The notes under the pieces: generated by a model
The model's input: the letters and a program-made list of their open reading frames with translations, nothing else
Database searches by the model: none
What the model was told of the DNA's origin: nothing
In this document: positions 18,096 through 26,379 of the stretch, piece after piece
Position numbering within the stretch: the stretch's first letter is position 1
How the letters are laid out: each line of letters opens with the position of its first letter
Made by a program: the position numbers and the translations under genes
Source of the DNA: Lewinellaceae bacterium
GTDB taxonomy: Bacteria > Bacteroidota > Bacteroidia > Chitinophagales > Saprospiraceae
Assembly (NCBI GenBank): GCA_016713985.1
Contig: JADJOD010000028.1
Location: 1-64,000 of the forward strand
Reading direction: 5' to 3'
Length of the DNA stretch: 64,000 nt

Positions 18096-18140
18096 TTGGG
18101 GGGTATTTCGAGTTGGGAATAGAGATAAAGACACGCAAAT
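18096..18140 (-). promoter_or_regulatory. Shared 17-bp operator-like element, site 2
   Basis: The minus strand 18112-18096 reads CTCGAAATACCCCCCAA, identical to 15268-15284, with ATTTGCGT 20 nt upstream (18140-18133). It lies about 100 nt before the TPR kinase start (17998, minus) and about 140 nt before the secreted propeller gene (18255, plus), so it could serve either or both. Confidence 0.5.
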
Positions 18141-18254
18141 ATGCCATTGTGTGAGGAGCGGCAACGGAGGAACTTTGCTACATCAAAGCATTTTCAAACA
18201 ATTGAACAATAACACAACCCAGCAATCACTTTTTTCATCAAAATCATTTTTCAA

Positions 18255-19556
18255 ATGAAACAACTCATTACCCTCGCAACCGCCATTTTCGTGGCAACTT
18301 CCGCCCTCACTGCCCAAGTGATGCCAACCATCGTCGGGCAGGGTTTCACTAAGAGCCTCATCGGCATCGAGGTGGATGGCAACGGCAAAATCTGGCTCAC
18401 GGAACAAGGTTCCGGCAACAACGACGGGGCCATCACCGTCCTCAACCCGGACGGCACTACCTCGCCCTTTATGGCCGGGCTGGCCAGCGCCCTGACGCCC
18501 AGCGGCGAATTGTCCGGCCCTGTTCGCACCATCCAACTAGCCGGCGACAAGGTGCTCGTGGTCATGGGCGAGGGTGTACAGTCCTCGATGGAGGCACTGC
18601 TGATCGTAGATAAGTCGGGCTGGACGCCCAGCGCCCCGCTGCCCTTCACTGCCGTAGAGCAGACTATCAAAATAGGCGACTTCACCCATGCCCAGGGCGC
18701 CATGAACAGCAATCCCTACAACCTGACTTGGGATGCGGCTGGCGACATGTACATCGCCGATGCGGGTGGCAACAGCATTGTGAAGCGCAAGGCTGCCACG
18801 GGTGAACTGAGTCAGTTCGCCAGTTTCCCGCCCTTCCCAAATCCGCTGCCCTTCGGCCCGCCCGTGGTGGACCCCGTACCGACCGACATCGTGACCAAGC
18901 CCGACGGCAGCGGCTTTTACGTTTGCCAACTGACGGGCTTCCCCTTCGTGGACAGTGTGGCCAATGTTTACAACCTTGACAACAGCGGCAATTACAGCGT
19001 TTGGCAGTCGGGCTTCACCTTGCTCACCGACATGGGTTTCGACCCTGCCGACGGCAACCTCTGCGTACTGCAATTGAGCCGCTTCGGGCCGGTGGACACT
19101 ACGTTTGGCTTCTATCCTGGCGCGGGCAGCGTGATTAAAATTTGGCCGGACGGTAGCAGGGAGGTCATAGCAGAGAGCTTCATCGGCCTGTGCCCCAGCT
19201 TCTGCTTCGATGCAGTGGGCGACCTATATGTGTCCGATCTTTTCGGCTTTGTTTACAAGTACGATTTAGTGACGGGCACTGAAGAAGCAAATCTAAATAC
19301 GATAAAAGTTACGGCATCGCCTAACCCGTTTTCTGAGCGGGTGGACATCGGTTTTGAACTGGAGAGCCCGGCCTCTGTCAGAGCAAACATCTACGACCTG
19401 AACGGTAGGCTGATCAAGGCGTTTTCGGGGCAAAAAATGGCGGCCGGCAAACAGGTGCTGACTTGGGAAGCCAGTGCTGCACTCCCCGGCACATACATCT
19501 ATCACCTGTTAGTGGAAGGGCGGCTGGCGAGCGGGATGCTGGAGGTGAGCAGGTAA
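18255..19556 (+). CDS. ScyD/ScyE-like beta-propeller protein with T9SS type A sorting domain
   Basis: This 433-residue protein has a signal peptide (KQLITLATAIFVATSALTAQ), then NHL/SMP-30-like propeller repeats (GIEVDGNGKIWLTEQGSG; LTWDAAGDMYIADAGGNSIVK; MGFDPADGNLCVLQLS; CFDAVGDLYVSDLFGFVYK) typical of the ScyD/ScyE family. It ends in a type A sorting domain (ASPNPFSERVDIGF, LPGTYIYHLLVEG). It should be secreted by T9SS and be held on the cell surface or released. The family name comes from scytonemin clusters, but no such pathway is nearby. The gene is divergent from the TPR kinase and shares an upstream region carrying the 17-bp element, so it may be a target of that two-component system. 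Confidence 0.85.
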   Translation: MKQLITLATAIFVATSALTAQVMPTIVGQGFTKSLIGIEVDGNGKIWLTEQGSGNNDGAITVLNPDGTTSPFMAGLASALTPSGELSGPVRTIQLAGDKVLVVMGEGVQSSMEALLIVDKSGWTPSAPLPFTAVEQTIKIGDFTHAQGAMNSNPYNLTWDAAGDMYIADAGGNSIVKRKAATGELSQFASFPPFPNPLPFGPPVVDPVPTDIVTKPDGSGFYVCQLTGFPFVDSVANVYNLDNSGNYSVWQSGFTLLTDMGFDPADGNLCVLQLSRFGPVDTTFGFYPGAGSVIKIWPDGSREVIAESFIGLCPSFCFDAVGDLYVSDLFGFVYKYDLVTGTEEANLNTIKVTASPNPFSERVDIGFELESPASVRANIYDLNGRLIKAFSGQKMAAGKQVLTWEASAALPGTYIYHLLVEGRLASGMLEVSR

Positions 19557-19564
19557 TCCGTAGT

Positions 19565-19608
19565 CCGCTCATGTTCTGCCCGAGCAGAACATGAGCGGTA
19601 GTTTTTTA
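19565..19608. terminator. Bidirectional intrinsic terminator
   Basis: The perfect 15-bp stem CCGCTCATGTTCTGC (19565-19579) / GCAGAACATGAGCGG (19584-19598) is followed by TAGTTTTTT. It lies 9 nt after the stop of the propeller gene and abuts the stop of the convergent kinase gene. The U tract favours termination of the plus-strand transcript. Confidence 0.85.
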
Positions 19609-20961
19609 TCTTGGCAGCCGGATAATAAACTCCGTGCCCTCCCCTTCCCTGCTCTCTAATTTCATTGTTCCGCCGTGTCCTTTTGTCACAATATCATACG
19701 CCAGCGAAAGGCCGAGGCCCGTGCCCTGCCCGGTGGGTTTGGTGGTAAAAAACGGCTGGAATATTTTTTCTTTTACGCTGTCGGGGATACCCGTGCCATT
19801 GTCTTTGATACGAATTTCGATACCCGAGGGTTTTAACAGGCGGGAGGACGACACGGTAACTGCGGGTTCGTAGCCGGCCGGGTTTTGGCTTTTTTTCTGG
19901 GTAACGGCGTAAAAGGCGTTGTTGATCAAATTGAGCAGCACCCGCCCGATATCCTGCGCGACCACATCCATTTTGTCGATGGCGGGGTCAAAATCCGTCA
20001 CCATTTTGGCGTTAAAACTTTTGTCTTTGGCGCGCAATCCGTGATAAGCCAGGCGCAGGTATTCGTCGGCCAGTGCATTGAGATCGGTGGGTTCTTTTTT
20101 GCCCGTGTTGGTGCGGGCGTGTTGCAACATGGCGGTCACGATGTTGGCTGCGCGTTTGCCGTGGTGGTTTATTTTTTCCTGGTTTTGGGTCAGGTCGCTG
20201 CTCAGGTCTTTTATCAGTTCGATATCCGGGTCTGGTTTTTCGATCTCGGCAGCCAGTTCCTGTGCCAGTTCGACGCTGAGTTCCGAAAAGTTATTGACGA
20301 AGTTGAGCGGGTTTTGGATCTCGTGGGCGATACCTGCGGTGAGTTCGCCGAGGGAAGCCATTTTTTCGGAATGTACCAGTTGGGCCTGTGCGGCCTTGAG
20401 TTCGATCAGGGTTTTTTCCAGTTCCTCTTTCTGGAGGGTTAGTTCGGAGGTGCGTTCCACCACGAGGTGTTCCAGTTCTGCTTTCCGGGCCTCCGCCTGC
20501 CGGATTTGTTCTTCTTCTTTTGCCCGCAGTTTTCGTTCCTTGTTGGTCTGGATGGAGGCGTATATTCCGAAACCGATCAGCCACAAGCCGGTAAAGGTGC
20601 CGGCCGTATCAAAAAAATCTTCAAACGAGGCATAAAACGACGGAACGGCAAAACGAACCAGGCGGTCGGCCACATACACGGCGGCAAAGGGCAGCAGCGC
20701 CAGCGAAAACAGGCGGGCCGGCTTGTAATCCCTTAAAAACCAGACCGTCAGCAGGAGGATCAGGTAGATCAGTTTGCTGTAAATGTCTTCGATAAAATGA
20801 TGCAACCAGGGGATCAGCGACAGCAGAAACAAAACAACAGAGCCCATCCAGACTTTTGACAACACCCGGTCCCATTCGGGCAGCCGTTTTGAAGTTTCCA
20901 GCGATTTCCGGATCAAGTGGATGGCGCCGATGGCAAACGAGATTTCCGGTATCAATTCCAT
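19606..20961 (-). CDS. Membrane sensor histidine kinase (HisKA type)
   Basis: This 451-residue protein has four predicted membrane segments (about 36-55, 62-77, 83-99, 120-137), a long coiled coil (140-200), a HisKA domain with H213 (GIAHEIQNPLNF) and an HATPase domain. There is no periplasmic domain, so it may sense a membrane or intracellular signal. The kinase half closely resembles that of the gene at 10211-12253; the last 206 nt of shared coding sequence are 99% identical. No response regulator is adjacent, so it may signal to the orphan-type receivers at 8773-10190. Confidence 0.88.
   Translation of the reverse strand: MELIPEISFAIGAIHLIRKSLETSKRLPEWDRVLSKVWMGSVVLFLLSLIPWLHHFIEDIYSKLIYLILLLTVWFLRDYKPARLFSLALLPFAAVYVADRLVRFAVPSFYASFEDFFDTAGTFTGLWLIGFGIYASIQTNKERKLRAKEEEQIRQAEARKAELEHLVVERTSELTLQKEELEKTLIELKAAQAQLVHSEKMASLGELTAGIAHEIQNPLNFVNNFSELSVELAQELAAEIEKPDPDIELIKDLSSDLTQNQEKINHHGKRAANIVTAMLQHARTNTGKKEPTDLNALADEYLRLAYHGLRAKDKSFNAKMVTDFDPAIDKMDVVAQDIGRVLLNLINNAFYAVTQKKSQNPAGYEPAVTVSSSRLLKPSGIEIRIKDNGTGIPDSVKEKIFQPFFTTKPTGQGTGLGLSLAYDIVTKGHGGTMKLESREGEGTEFIIRLPR
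19613..19818 (-). repeat. 206-nt near-identical segment shared with another kinase gene, copy 2
   Basis: This is the partner of 10218-10423 (204 of 206 bases identical). It spans the end of the ATP-binding domain of this kinase. Confidence 0.9.
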
Positions 20962-20999
20962 ACGTTGTTTCTTTTACTTGGCGCTGCAAGGTAGAGCCT

Positions 21000-22442
21000 T
21001 CAGGCCTGAATCTTTTCCAGCAACCACTCCCGTTCCGCAATATTTTTATAAGTATTCAACATCTTTTCCTGAACCATACTCATACGTTTGGGGTTGCTGC
21101 GGTTGCGCGGGCTCAGTATTTGCCGCACGACATCGACAAAATCGTCGTTGTTGCGGCGGATTTGTTCGGGCATTTTGTCTTTGTTCGAAAACAGGTACGA
21201 TTTCAGGGCATTCAGCCGGTATTCCGCCATTTGGTGATCCGCCTTTTCAAACCAGATTTTGATTTCCAGGCGGCGGGCGGCGAGGCTGTAGTAGAAGTTG
21301 TCGTATTTCAGGAGGTGGAAGGTGGTATCAAACGCCGCGTCAAAATTGCCGGTGTGAAAAAAGTAGTTCGCTTCGTTAAAAATAACGATGTTTTCGGGCT
21401 GCGACGTGCCAGTGATCCGGTCCCTGCAACTTCCCATGAAGGAGAATACCCACTCGAATTGTTTCAGTTTGAGCGCGGTGGTCACCACATTCTGCACGGT
21501 GCTGGCGCGGTACATGTTGTTGGCTTCCATCAAAAAACCTTGTTCGTATTCCTCCTTCAGGTTGTCGAACAGGATCGGCAACATATCGCTGTTCCCGCGA
21601 TTATACGCCCGCACCAGGTAATTTCTGACTAAGGTGTACAGGCCCTTGAGGTGTTGGGGCGCCAGTTCGGAACGCATCGACTTCAGCAGGTCCCGGTAAC
21701 TGTTTACGTATTCCAGGTCCGCGTCGTCGGTCAGCAGGGGCAACAGTTTGTAATGGGTCAGGATCAGGGGATTGGAATCCACGTATTCCGAAAAACTGCC
21801 GTGTTCGGATAACTGATTAAAAATCAACTTCGTACGGGAGGTGTCTAAGCGAAAAAAGTGATTTTGTTCCAGCAGACCCGCGGAAAGGATCAGGCGCTGG
21901 GTGATGTAGTATTTTTCCAGGCTGTCCAAAACGGGGAACAGGTTGAGGTCGGCGCTGCGCGGGTTGTAGAGGCCGACTTGCAGGTGTTTCAGGTATTCGA
22001 GCCGGAAGCGCAGCCAGATGGATTCTTCGTCCTGCGGGCGATCACCTTCAAGCAGTTCGCCGAGGCGGCTGATGGTGGCATCAAAACGCTGGGTTAAGTT
22101 GCGTTCCTGGTAAAAGCGGCTGAGTGCAAAAAGATGCCTTGATTCAACAACCGCTCCGGAATAAACATACCCGATATGGGATTCGATCAGGCGCAACAAA
22201 GCGGTCATGATGTGATTCAGCCGGTTTTCCACAAAAGGTTTGTCGCCAAAAAGATGCCGGTGGGTATTTTCTTTGGACAACTCTTCCCGTATACATGCCG
22301 GATGATCCCGAATAATAAATTTGAACAACAAAGAGACTTCTTTGCGGTTTCGGCGATCGTTGTAAAAAGGCGATTCACTAAAACCTGCGATCTCTTCCGG
22401 GGTCATGGCGCGAACGATTTCCAGTAATTTGCTGTCAAACAT
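21000..22442 (-). CDS. Hypothetical helical protein
   Basis: I do not recognise this 480-residue protein. It has no signal peptide or membrane helix and is strongly helical throughout, with irregular TPR-like helix pairs in the second half (YTLVRNYLVRAYNRGNSDML; FNEANYFFHTGNFDAAFDTT). The start at 22442 (MFDSKLLEIVRAMTPEEI) is preferred because the upstream open frame (to 22604) is arginine-rich and lacks protein character. Its stop lies 38 nt upstream of the kinase start at 20961 on the same strand, so the two may be cotranscribed. A cytoplasmic scaffold role would fit, but this is only a guess from fold type. Confidence 0.75.
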   Translation of the reverse strand: MFDSKLLEIVRAMTPEEIAGFSESPFYNDRRNRKEVSLLFKFIIRDHPACIREELSKENTHRHLFGDKPFVENRLNHIMTALLRLIESHIGYVYSGAVVESRHLFALSRFYQERNLTQRFDATISRLGELLEGDRPQDEESIWLRFRLEYLKHLQVGLYNPRSADLNLFPVLDSLEKYYITQRLILSAGLLEQNHFFRLDTSRTKLIFNQLSEHGSFSEYVDSNPLILTHYKLLPLLTDDADLEYVNSYRDLLKSMRSELAPQHLKGLYTLVRNYLVRAYNRGNSDMLPILFDNLKEEYEQGFLMEANNMYRASTVQNVVTTALKLKQFEWVFSFMGSCRDRITGTSQPENIVIFNEANYFFHTGNFDAAFDTTFHLLKYDNFYYSLAARRLEIKIWFEKADHQMAEYRLNALKSYLFSNKDKMPEQIRRNNDDFVDVVRQILSPRNRSNPKRMSMVQEKMLNTYKNIAEREWLLEKIQA

Positions 22443-22649
22443 GGCAAAACATGAGGAGCGAAAACGACGCCACGGTATTTTTTTTCTCAAAGATATTTCA
22501 TTCCTCCGAAAAAGCGGCTGAAAATCTAACAGGTAGAATACTCCACTTCTCCCCACTTTTCGAGCGAGTTTAAAGAACGACCGGAGTGAAACGGAGTGAA
22601 TCAACCGCTTCTACAGGTCAAATTGTCCATTTTACAAATTATTTTAACA

Positions 22650-23687
22650 ATGAAAAGCAGATTTGCTACCCTTACCGCTTTTATTGCCATCGCGCTCTTC
22701 GTCGCACCCCTGTTCGGCTCGGGCCTTCCGGTATCCATAACCCGGCCAGCCGGCTATGTTTCACTTCACGAAGACCCGCCCGCTCCTTTCCTGGAGAACG
22801 AATGCCCGCCCATCACCAATATCAAGGTGGAAATGTTGCAGGGTGGCAAAGTGTTGATTACCTGGGATCTTGTGCCCGGCGACCCCAAATACGCCGTCAA
22901 ACTGGAGGATGAAAACCAGAACGTGCTGCTGGATTCGACCGTCCAGGTCAATAAAGTCATGGTAAGCGGACTGACTCCGGGTGTAAAATACAAATTCACG
23001 GTGTGCTACATTTGTAAAAAAACCGGCAAACCTGTCTGTGCATACAAAGGGTTTAAATACATCATCATTGAAGATCAGGTAGTTATGTTTGACGGCAACA
23101 ATGCTTGCAGTTGCCAGAACACGGCCGGTACGGAAGGCGCCTGCAACAGCAGCCAGTCGCCTTATTTCAGCTTAGAATCCGGCCGGGTGTACAATATTCA
23201 TTTGACCGACAATTCCACCATCACTTTTGCCTGCAACAATACGGTGAACCCGGTGGGCAATTGCCCGATGAACTTCGACGGTTTGGGTTACGGCTTCCAC
23301 GGCGATAATGCTTTTGATCTGCCGTTCTACCAGGTGGGCACTTCCAGGGTGTTTTTCCACGGTTCCACGTTTTGCGTGCAGGGTGAAGACGTGGATATGG
23401 TCACCTATTGCAACCTCAGCATCGATAAAGAGCAGGAGAAAGACCTTTCGCCGGTGGAAAGAGTTTATCCCAATCCATTTTCCGACCGGATCGTTGTTGA
23501 ACCCGGCGCCGGTGAAACCACCATTGAGGTGTTCAACGCCACCGGGCAGTTGGTTCTGGAAAAAACCGCACAGATTTCGGGGCAATGGGTCCTGAATACC
23601 GAAACATTCGCTCCCGGCCTGTACTGGCTGTGTATCCACGGCGAAGGCCGGGAGAACAGTGTGCACCGATTGCTGAAAGCAGAATAA
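22650..23687 (+). CDS. Secreted fibronectin type III protein with T9SS type A sorting domain
   Basis: This 345-residue protein starts at ATG 22650 with a signal peptide (KSRFATLTAFIAIALFVAPLFG). A fibronectin type III domain spans about 50-125 (NIKVEMLQGGKVLITWDLV ... GLTPGVKYKFTVCYICKK). A cysteine-containing middle region of unknown fold follows (about 135-260), and the C-terminus is a type A sorting domain (VYPNPFSDRIVVEPG, FAPGLYWLCIHGEG). It is expected to be exported by T9SS. No enzyme motif is visible. A strong terminator follows. Confidence 0.82.
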   Translation: MKSRFATLTAFIAIALFVAPLFGSGLPVSITRPAGYVSLHEDPPAPFLENECPPITNIKVEMLQGGKVLITWDLVPGDPKYAVKLEDENQNVLLDSTVQVNKVMVSGLTPGVKYKFTVCYICKKTGKPVCAYKGFKYIIIEDQVVMFDGNNACSCQNTAGTEGACNSSQSPYFSLESGRVYNIHLTDNSTITFACNNTVNPVGNCPMNFDGLGYGFHGDNAFDLPFYQVGTSRVFFHGSTFCVQGEDVDMVTYCNLSIDKEQEKDLSPVERVYPNPFSDRIVVEPGAGETTIEVFNATGQLVLEKTAQISGQWVLNTETFAPGLYWLCIHGEGRENSVHRLLKAE

Positions 23688-23713
23688 TAAGCCACACGAT
23701 AAACGCCTGCGCT

Positions 23714-23754
23714 GTGGGCCGTCCCGATATTCCGGTGACGGCCCACACTTTTTT
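23714..23754 (+). terminator. Intrinsic terminator
   Basis: The perfect 10-bp stem GTGGGCCGTC (23714-23723) / GACGGCCCAC (23737-23746) is followed by ACTTTTTT, 26 nt after the stop of the secreted fibronectin protein. Confidence 0.85.
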
Positions 23755-23805
23755 AAGATCCTGAAAATGAAACATCCGGACGGAAAAGATTTCCATCCTG
23801 CTACT

Positions 23806-23995
23806 TAACTCAAGTTGCGACCTACAGCGGCAGAGCCGCGAGATATTTTAGTAGCAGGTGGTTCAATCATGAAAACAAGGTGCGTAGCACCGGGAATATT
23901 ACGGTGCTACGCACCTCTTGCCCTGTTGAATGTCATTTCTACAAATATTTACGGTGCGTTGCACCGGCAAAATGAGTAGGTCACAACTTGAGTTA
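23806..23995. repeat. Palindromic element with nested hairpins, part 1
   Basis: Outer arms 23806-23825 and 23976-23995 are inverted repeats with one mismatch in 20. Inside are a 15-bp perfect hairpin (AGGTGCGTAGCACCG 23878-23892 with its complement 23902-23916) and smaller ones. No coding frame is evident. It lies directly against the second palindrome (part 2), overlapping by two bases. Confidence 0.75.
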
Positions 23996-24111
23996 TACCT
24001 CACGCCGCCAGGTTTTGCGCATGAATCATCGTGCGTAGTAATAGTCTCAATCGAAATGAGACTATTACTTGATCCCCAATCAATGCACAAAACCCGGCGG
24101 CGTGAGGTATA
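23994..24111. repeat. Palindromic element with nested hairpin, part 2
   Basis: Outer arms 23994-24022 and 24083-24111 are inverted repeats (27 of 29 paired). The centre is a perfect 12-bp hairpin GTAATAGTCTCA (24038-24049) / TGAGACTATTAC (24057-24068). The remainder of the 526-nt intergenic stretch before the gene at 24214 shows nothing else. Confidence 0.75.
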
Positions 24112-24213
24112 CTTAACACCCTTTTCCCGGAAAAAAACCAGAAAAGTCTGACAGGACGGACCGGTTTCCCCCCTTGACTTTTGCCACATCATTCATCTGT
24201 AAAACATTTATTT

Positions 24214-26310
24214 ATGAAAATGCATGTCCAACCTTTTTGTGTATGGCTTGCCGTTTTGTGGCACTGTATCATACTACCGGTCCAATACGGCAATGCGCAA
24301 GCGGTAACCACGACCAAAGCCGAATCCCAATCAAAAGCCGAAGATGACGGCGGCAGTAAAGATTGCTGCGCTTTTTCCCTGCAGTTCGTCAATCAGTACG
24401 AATCACCGTATATCAAGAAGATCAGGGTCTCCGCGATGTGCGACACAAAAATCTGCTGCGCCGACCCGGACGAATGGGGACAAACCGGCAGCACTCCCGA
24501 CTTTGTGGAGTGGTTTCCCATCGACAGCACCGGGGCGCCCGTCGGTGTGCCCTTTGGAAACGCCATCGACAACGAATTCCTGATCTATCTCAGCGCGGAG
24601 ACCGATCCCTACTACCTGCAAGTGGAGTGGTTCGACTTTAACGACAATGTGGTCTGTCGCCACACCATCGAAGTTTCCTGCAAGGGGGAATATAAAGAAG
24701 ACGAAGACTGGACGCAGTACACGTCCAAAACCCCGCTCAATGACGACCGGTTGTTTGTTTTTGCCGTTCGGGAGATAGAGGAAGACGAAGAGGGTTGCGA
24801 AGATTTCCTGAAAGATTACGACTGCTGGTACGACCATTCCATCACTTGTTCGGGTATCGACGACTACTTGGTCAGTTTTGACGGACCGGAAGGTTACGAA
24901 CTGTACGAATGGGCCGTTGTATCCGGTCCGTCCTATCCTTCCATTACTTCCGAACAACACACCGCCGTGATCCTCAGCGCGCCGGGTGTTTATATGATCT
25001 CCATGAATGCCACTCACCTCGATACGGGAGAATCCTGCTCTACCGAACAGGAGGTTATTATTCCCGGTTTTGATCCGACCTTTTCCACCACCAGGGTACC
25101 GCTTCCGTGCAGCGCTACGTTCCGGTTTACGCCCTCCGGCGCCTGGGACGCTTCCACGGTGACCGGCGTAAACTGGTCGTGTGTCGGTATTCCGGGATTT
25201 CCTTCCTATTGCAGCTACGGCGGTTACGTCGACTACACGTTTACGACTCCGGGCAACTACCTCGTCACCATGACCTTGATGGATTCCTACGGCTGCGCGC
25301 ACAGCGATACCCAAACCGTGGTGGTTTCTTTCGATTGCCATGCCCAGGCCGAAGTGGACAAATACTACCTCTGCTCTGATTGTCAGGGTGAAGCGAACGT
25401 CCAGGTCTTTTTTAACAATACCTCTACCGGCGGCACCTGCCCGCTCACTTTTACCTGGAACTTCGGCGACGGAACACCTGTCCTGACAACCAATGAAACG
25501 CAACTCAGTGTACCGCATACTTATAACGTAGCCAACTGCGCCATGGCGACAAATTATACGGTAACCATCACCATGACGGACAGCGATTCGGACCCCTGCA
25601 CCGATACGTTTGTATTCCCGGTGACCATCGCGCCTTGCCGGCCCGACGTGACCTGGCGGGTTTGCCCCGACGGCAAGATCAACCTGCATTCCACCGTGCC
25701 GGGAAACTGGACGTTTACCCCGACGCTTGAAGTGGTTTCGGGCTCGCTCACGATGAGCGACCATGTTGTTGTACGTGCCTGTTCCACAGGGACTTACGGC
25801 GTCAGTTTTGAAGGTTTTTGCGGATACGGCGGAAGGTGCATCATTACCCGATCGGTCGTGGTGAATGAATTGTTTTGTTGCGCCAAAAACGATGCGGACC
25901 GCGACCGCCACGAGTTTTCGGTCGGGGGGAAGGATTACCGGATGAAATACAAAATGGTGCAGCGAAACCTGCTCTTTTATCACAAAATCAGGTTGAAAAC
26001 CAAACTGAAAAAACACAAAACCCTGTTCGGCATCGGCTACTGGAAAGGCACCAAAGCCGACCAGATCGAAGCGCATTGCGACGGCACCATCTATAAATCC
26101 GATCCGGAATGCAATTGTGTACTTCCCTTCACGGTGGATGACGGCGTTGTAAAATACAATAAAACAAAGGCGAAAAAGAACATCAGCATCGGCGAACGCT
26201 ACCGGTCCCGGCTTAACAGCCTCATTTCCACACACCGGGTCATCAAAGACGGCTACGATGTCACCAAATACCTCGACCTGGGGAACGACTGCGACGAATC
26301 CTGTAATTAA
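24214..26310 (+). CDS. Secreted PKD-domain protein without a recognisable sorting domain
   Basis: This protein of about 698 residues starts at ATG 24214 with a signal peptide (KMHVQPFCVWLAVLWHCIILPVQYGNAQA). It is cysteine-rich and contains PKD-like domains, the clearest being TFTWNFGDGTPVLTTNETQL with VPHTYN. There is no T9SS type A or B ending; instead the last 130 residues are strongly basic (KIRLKTKLKKHKTLFG; KYNKTKAKKNISIG) and end in DCDESCN. The basic tail could bind polyanions or act as an unusual export signal, but neither is shown. It is followed 69 nt later by a secreted HYR protein on the same strand. Confidence 0.72.
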   Translation: MKMHVQPFCVWLAVLWHCIILPVQYGNAQAVTTTKAESQSKAEDDGGSKDCCAFSLQFVNQYESPYIKKIRVSAMCDTKICCADPDEWGQTGSTPDFVEWFPIDSTGAPVGVPFGNAIDNEFLIYLSAETDPYYLQVEWFDFNDNVVCRHTIEVSCKGEYKEDEDWTQYTSKTPLNDDRLFVFAVREIEEDEEGCEDFLKDYDCWYDHSITCSGIDDYLVSFDGPEGYELYEWAVVSGPSYPSITSEQHTAVILSAPGVYMISMNATHLDTGESCSTEQEVIIPGFDPTFSTTRVPLPCSATFRFTPSGAWDASTVTGVNWSCVGIPGFPSYCSYGGYVDYTFTTPGNYLVTMTLMDSYGCAHSDTQTVVVSFDCHAQAEVDKYYLCSDCQGEANVQVFFNNTSTGGTCPLTFTWNFGDGTPVLTTNETQLSVPHTYNVANCAMATNYTVTITMTDSDSDPCTDTFVFPVTIAPCRPDVTWRVCPDGKINLHSTVPGNWTFTPTLEVVSGSLTMSDHVVVRACSTGTYGVSFEGFCGYGGRCIITRSVVVNELFCCAKNDADRDRHEFSVGGKDYRMKYKMVQRNLLFYHKIRLKTKLKKHKTLFGIGYWKGTKADQIEAHCDGTIYKSDPECNCVLPFTVDDGVVKYNKTKAKKNISIGERYRSRLNSLISTHRVIKDGYDVTKYLDLGNDCDESCN

Positions 26311-26379
26311 ACAGCATGCCGCTGTCACCGTGTTTTACCCTGTTCACTTCAACTTTTTTCAACCATTAATTTTACTGAC

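Noticed and set aside
24403..26328. 641-residue open frame on the strand opposite the PKD protein gene
   Set aside because: It mirrors a real secreted protein with signal peptide and PKD domains; the antisense translation has no domain character and is an effect of codon bias.
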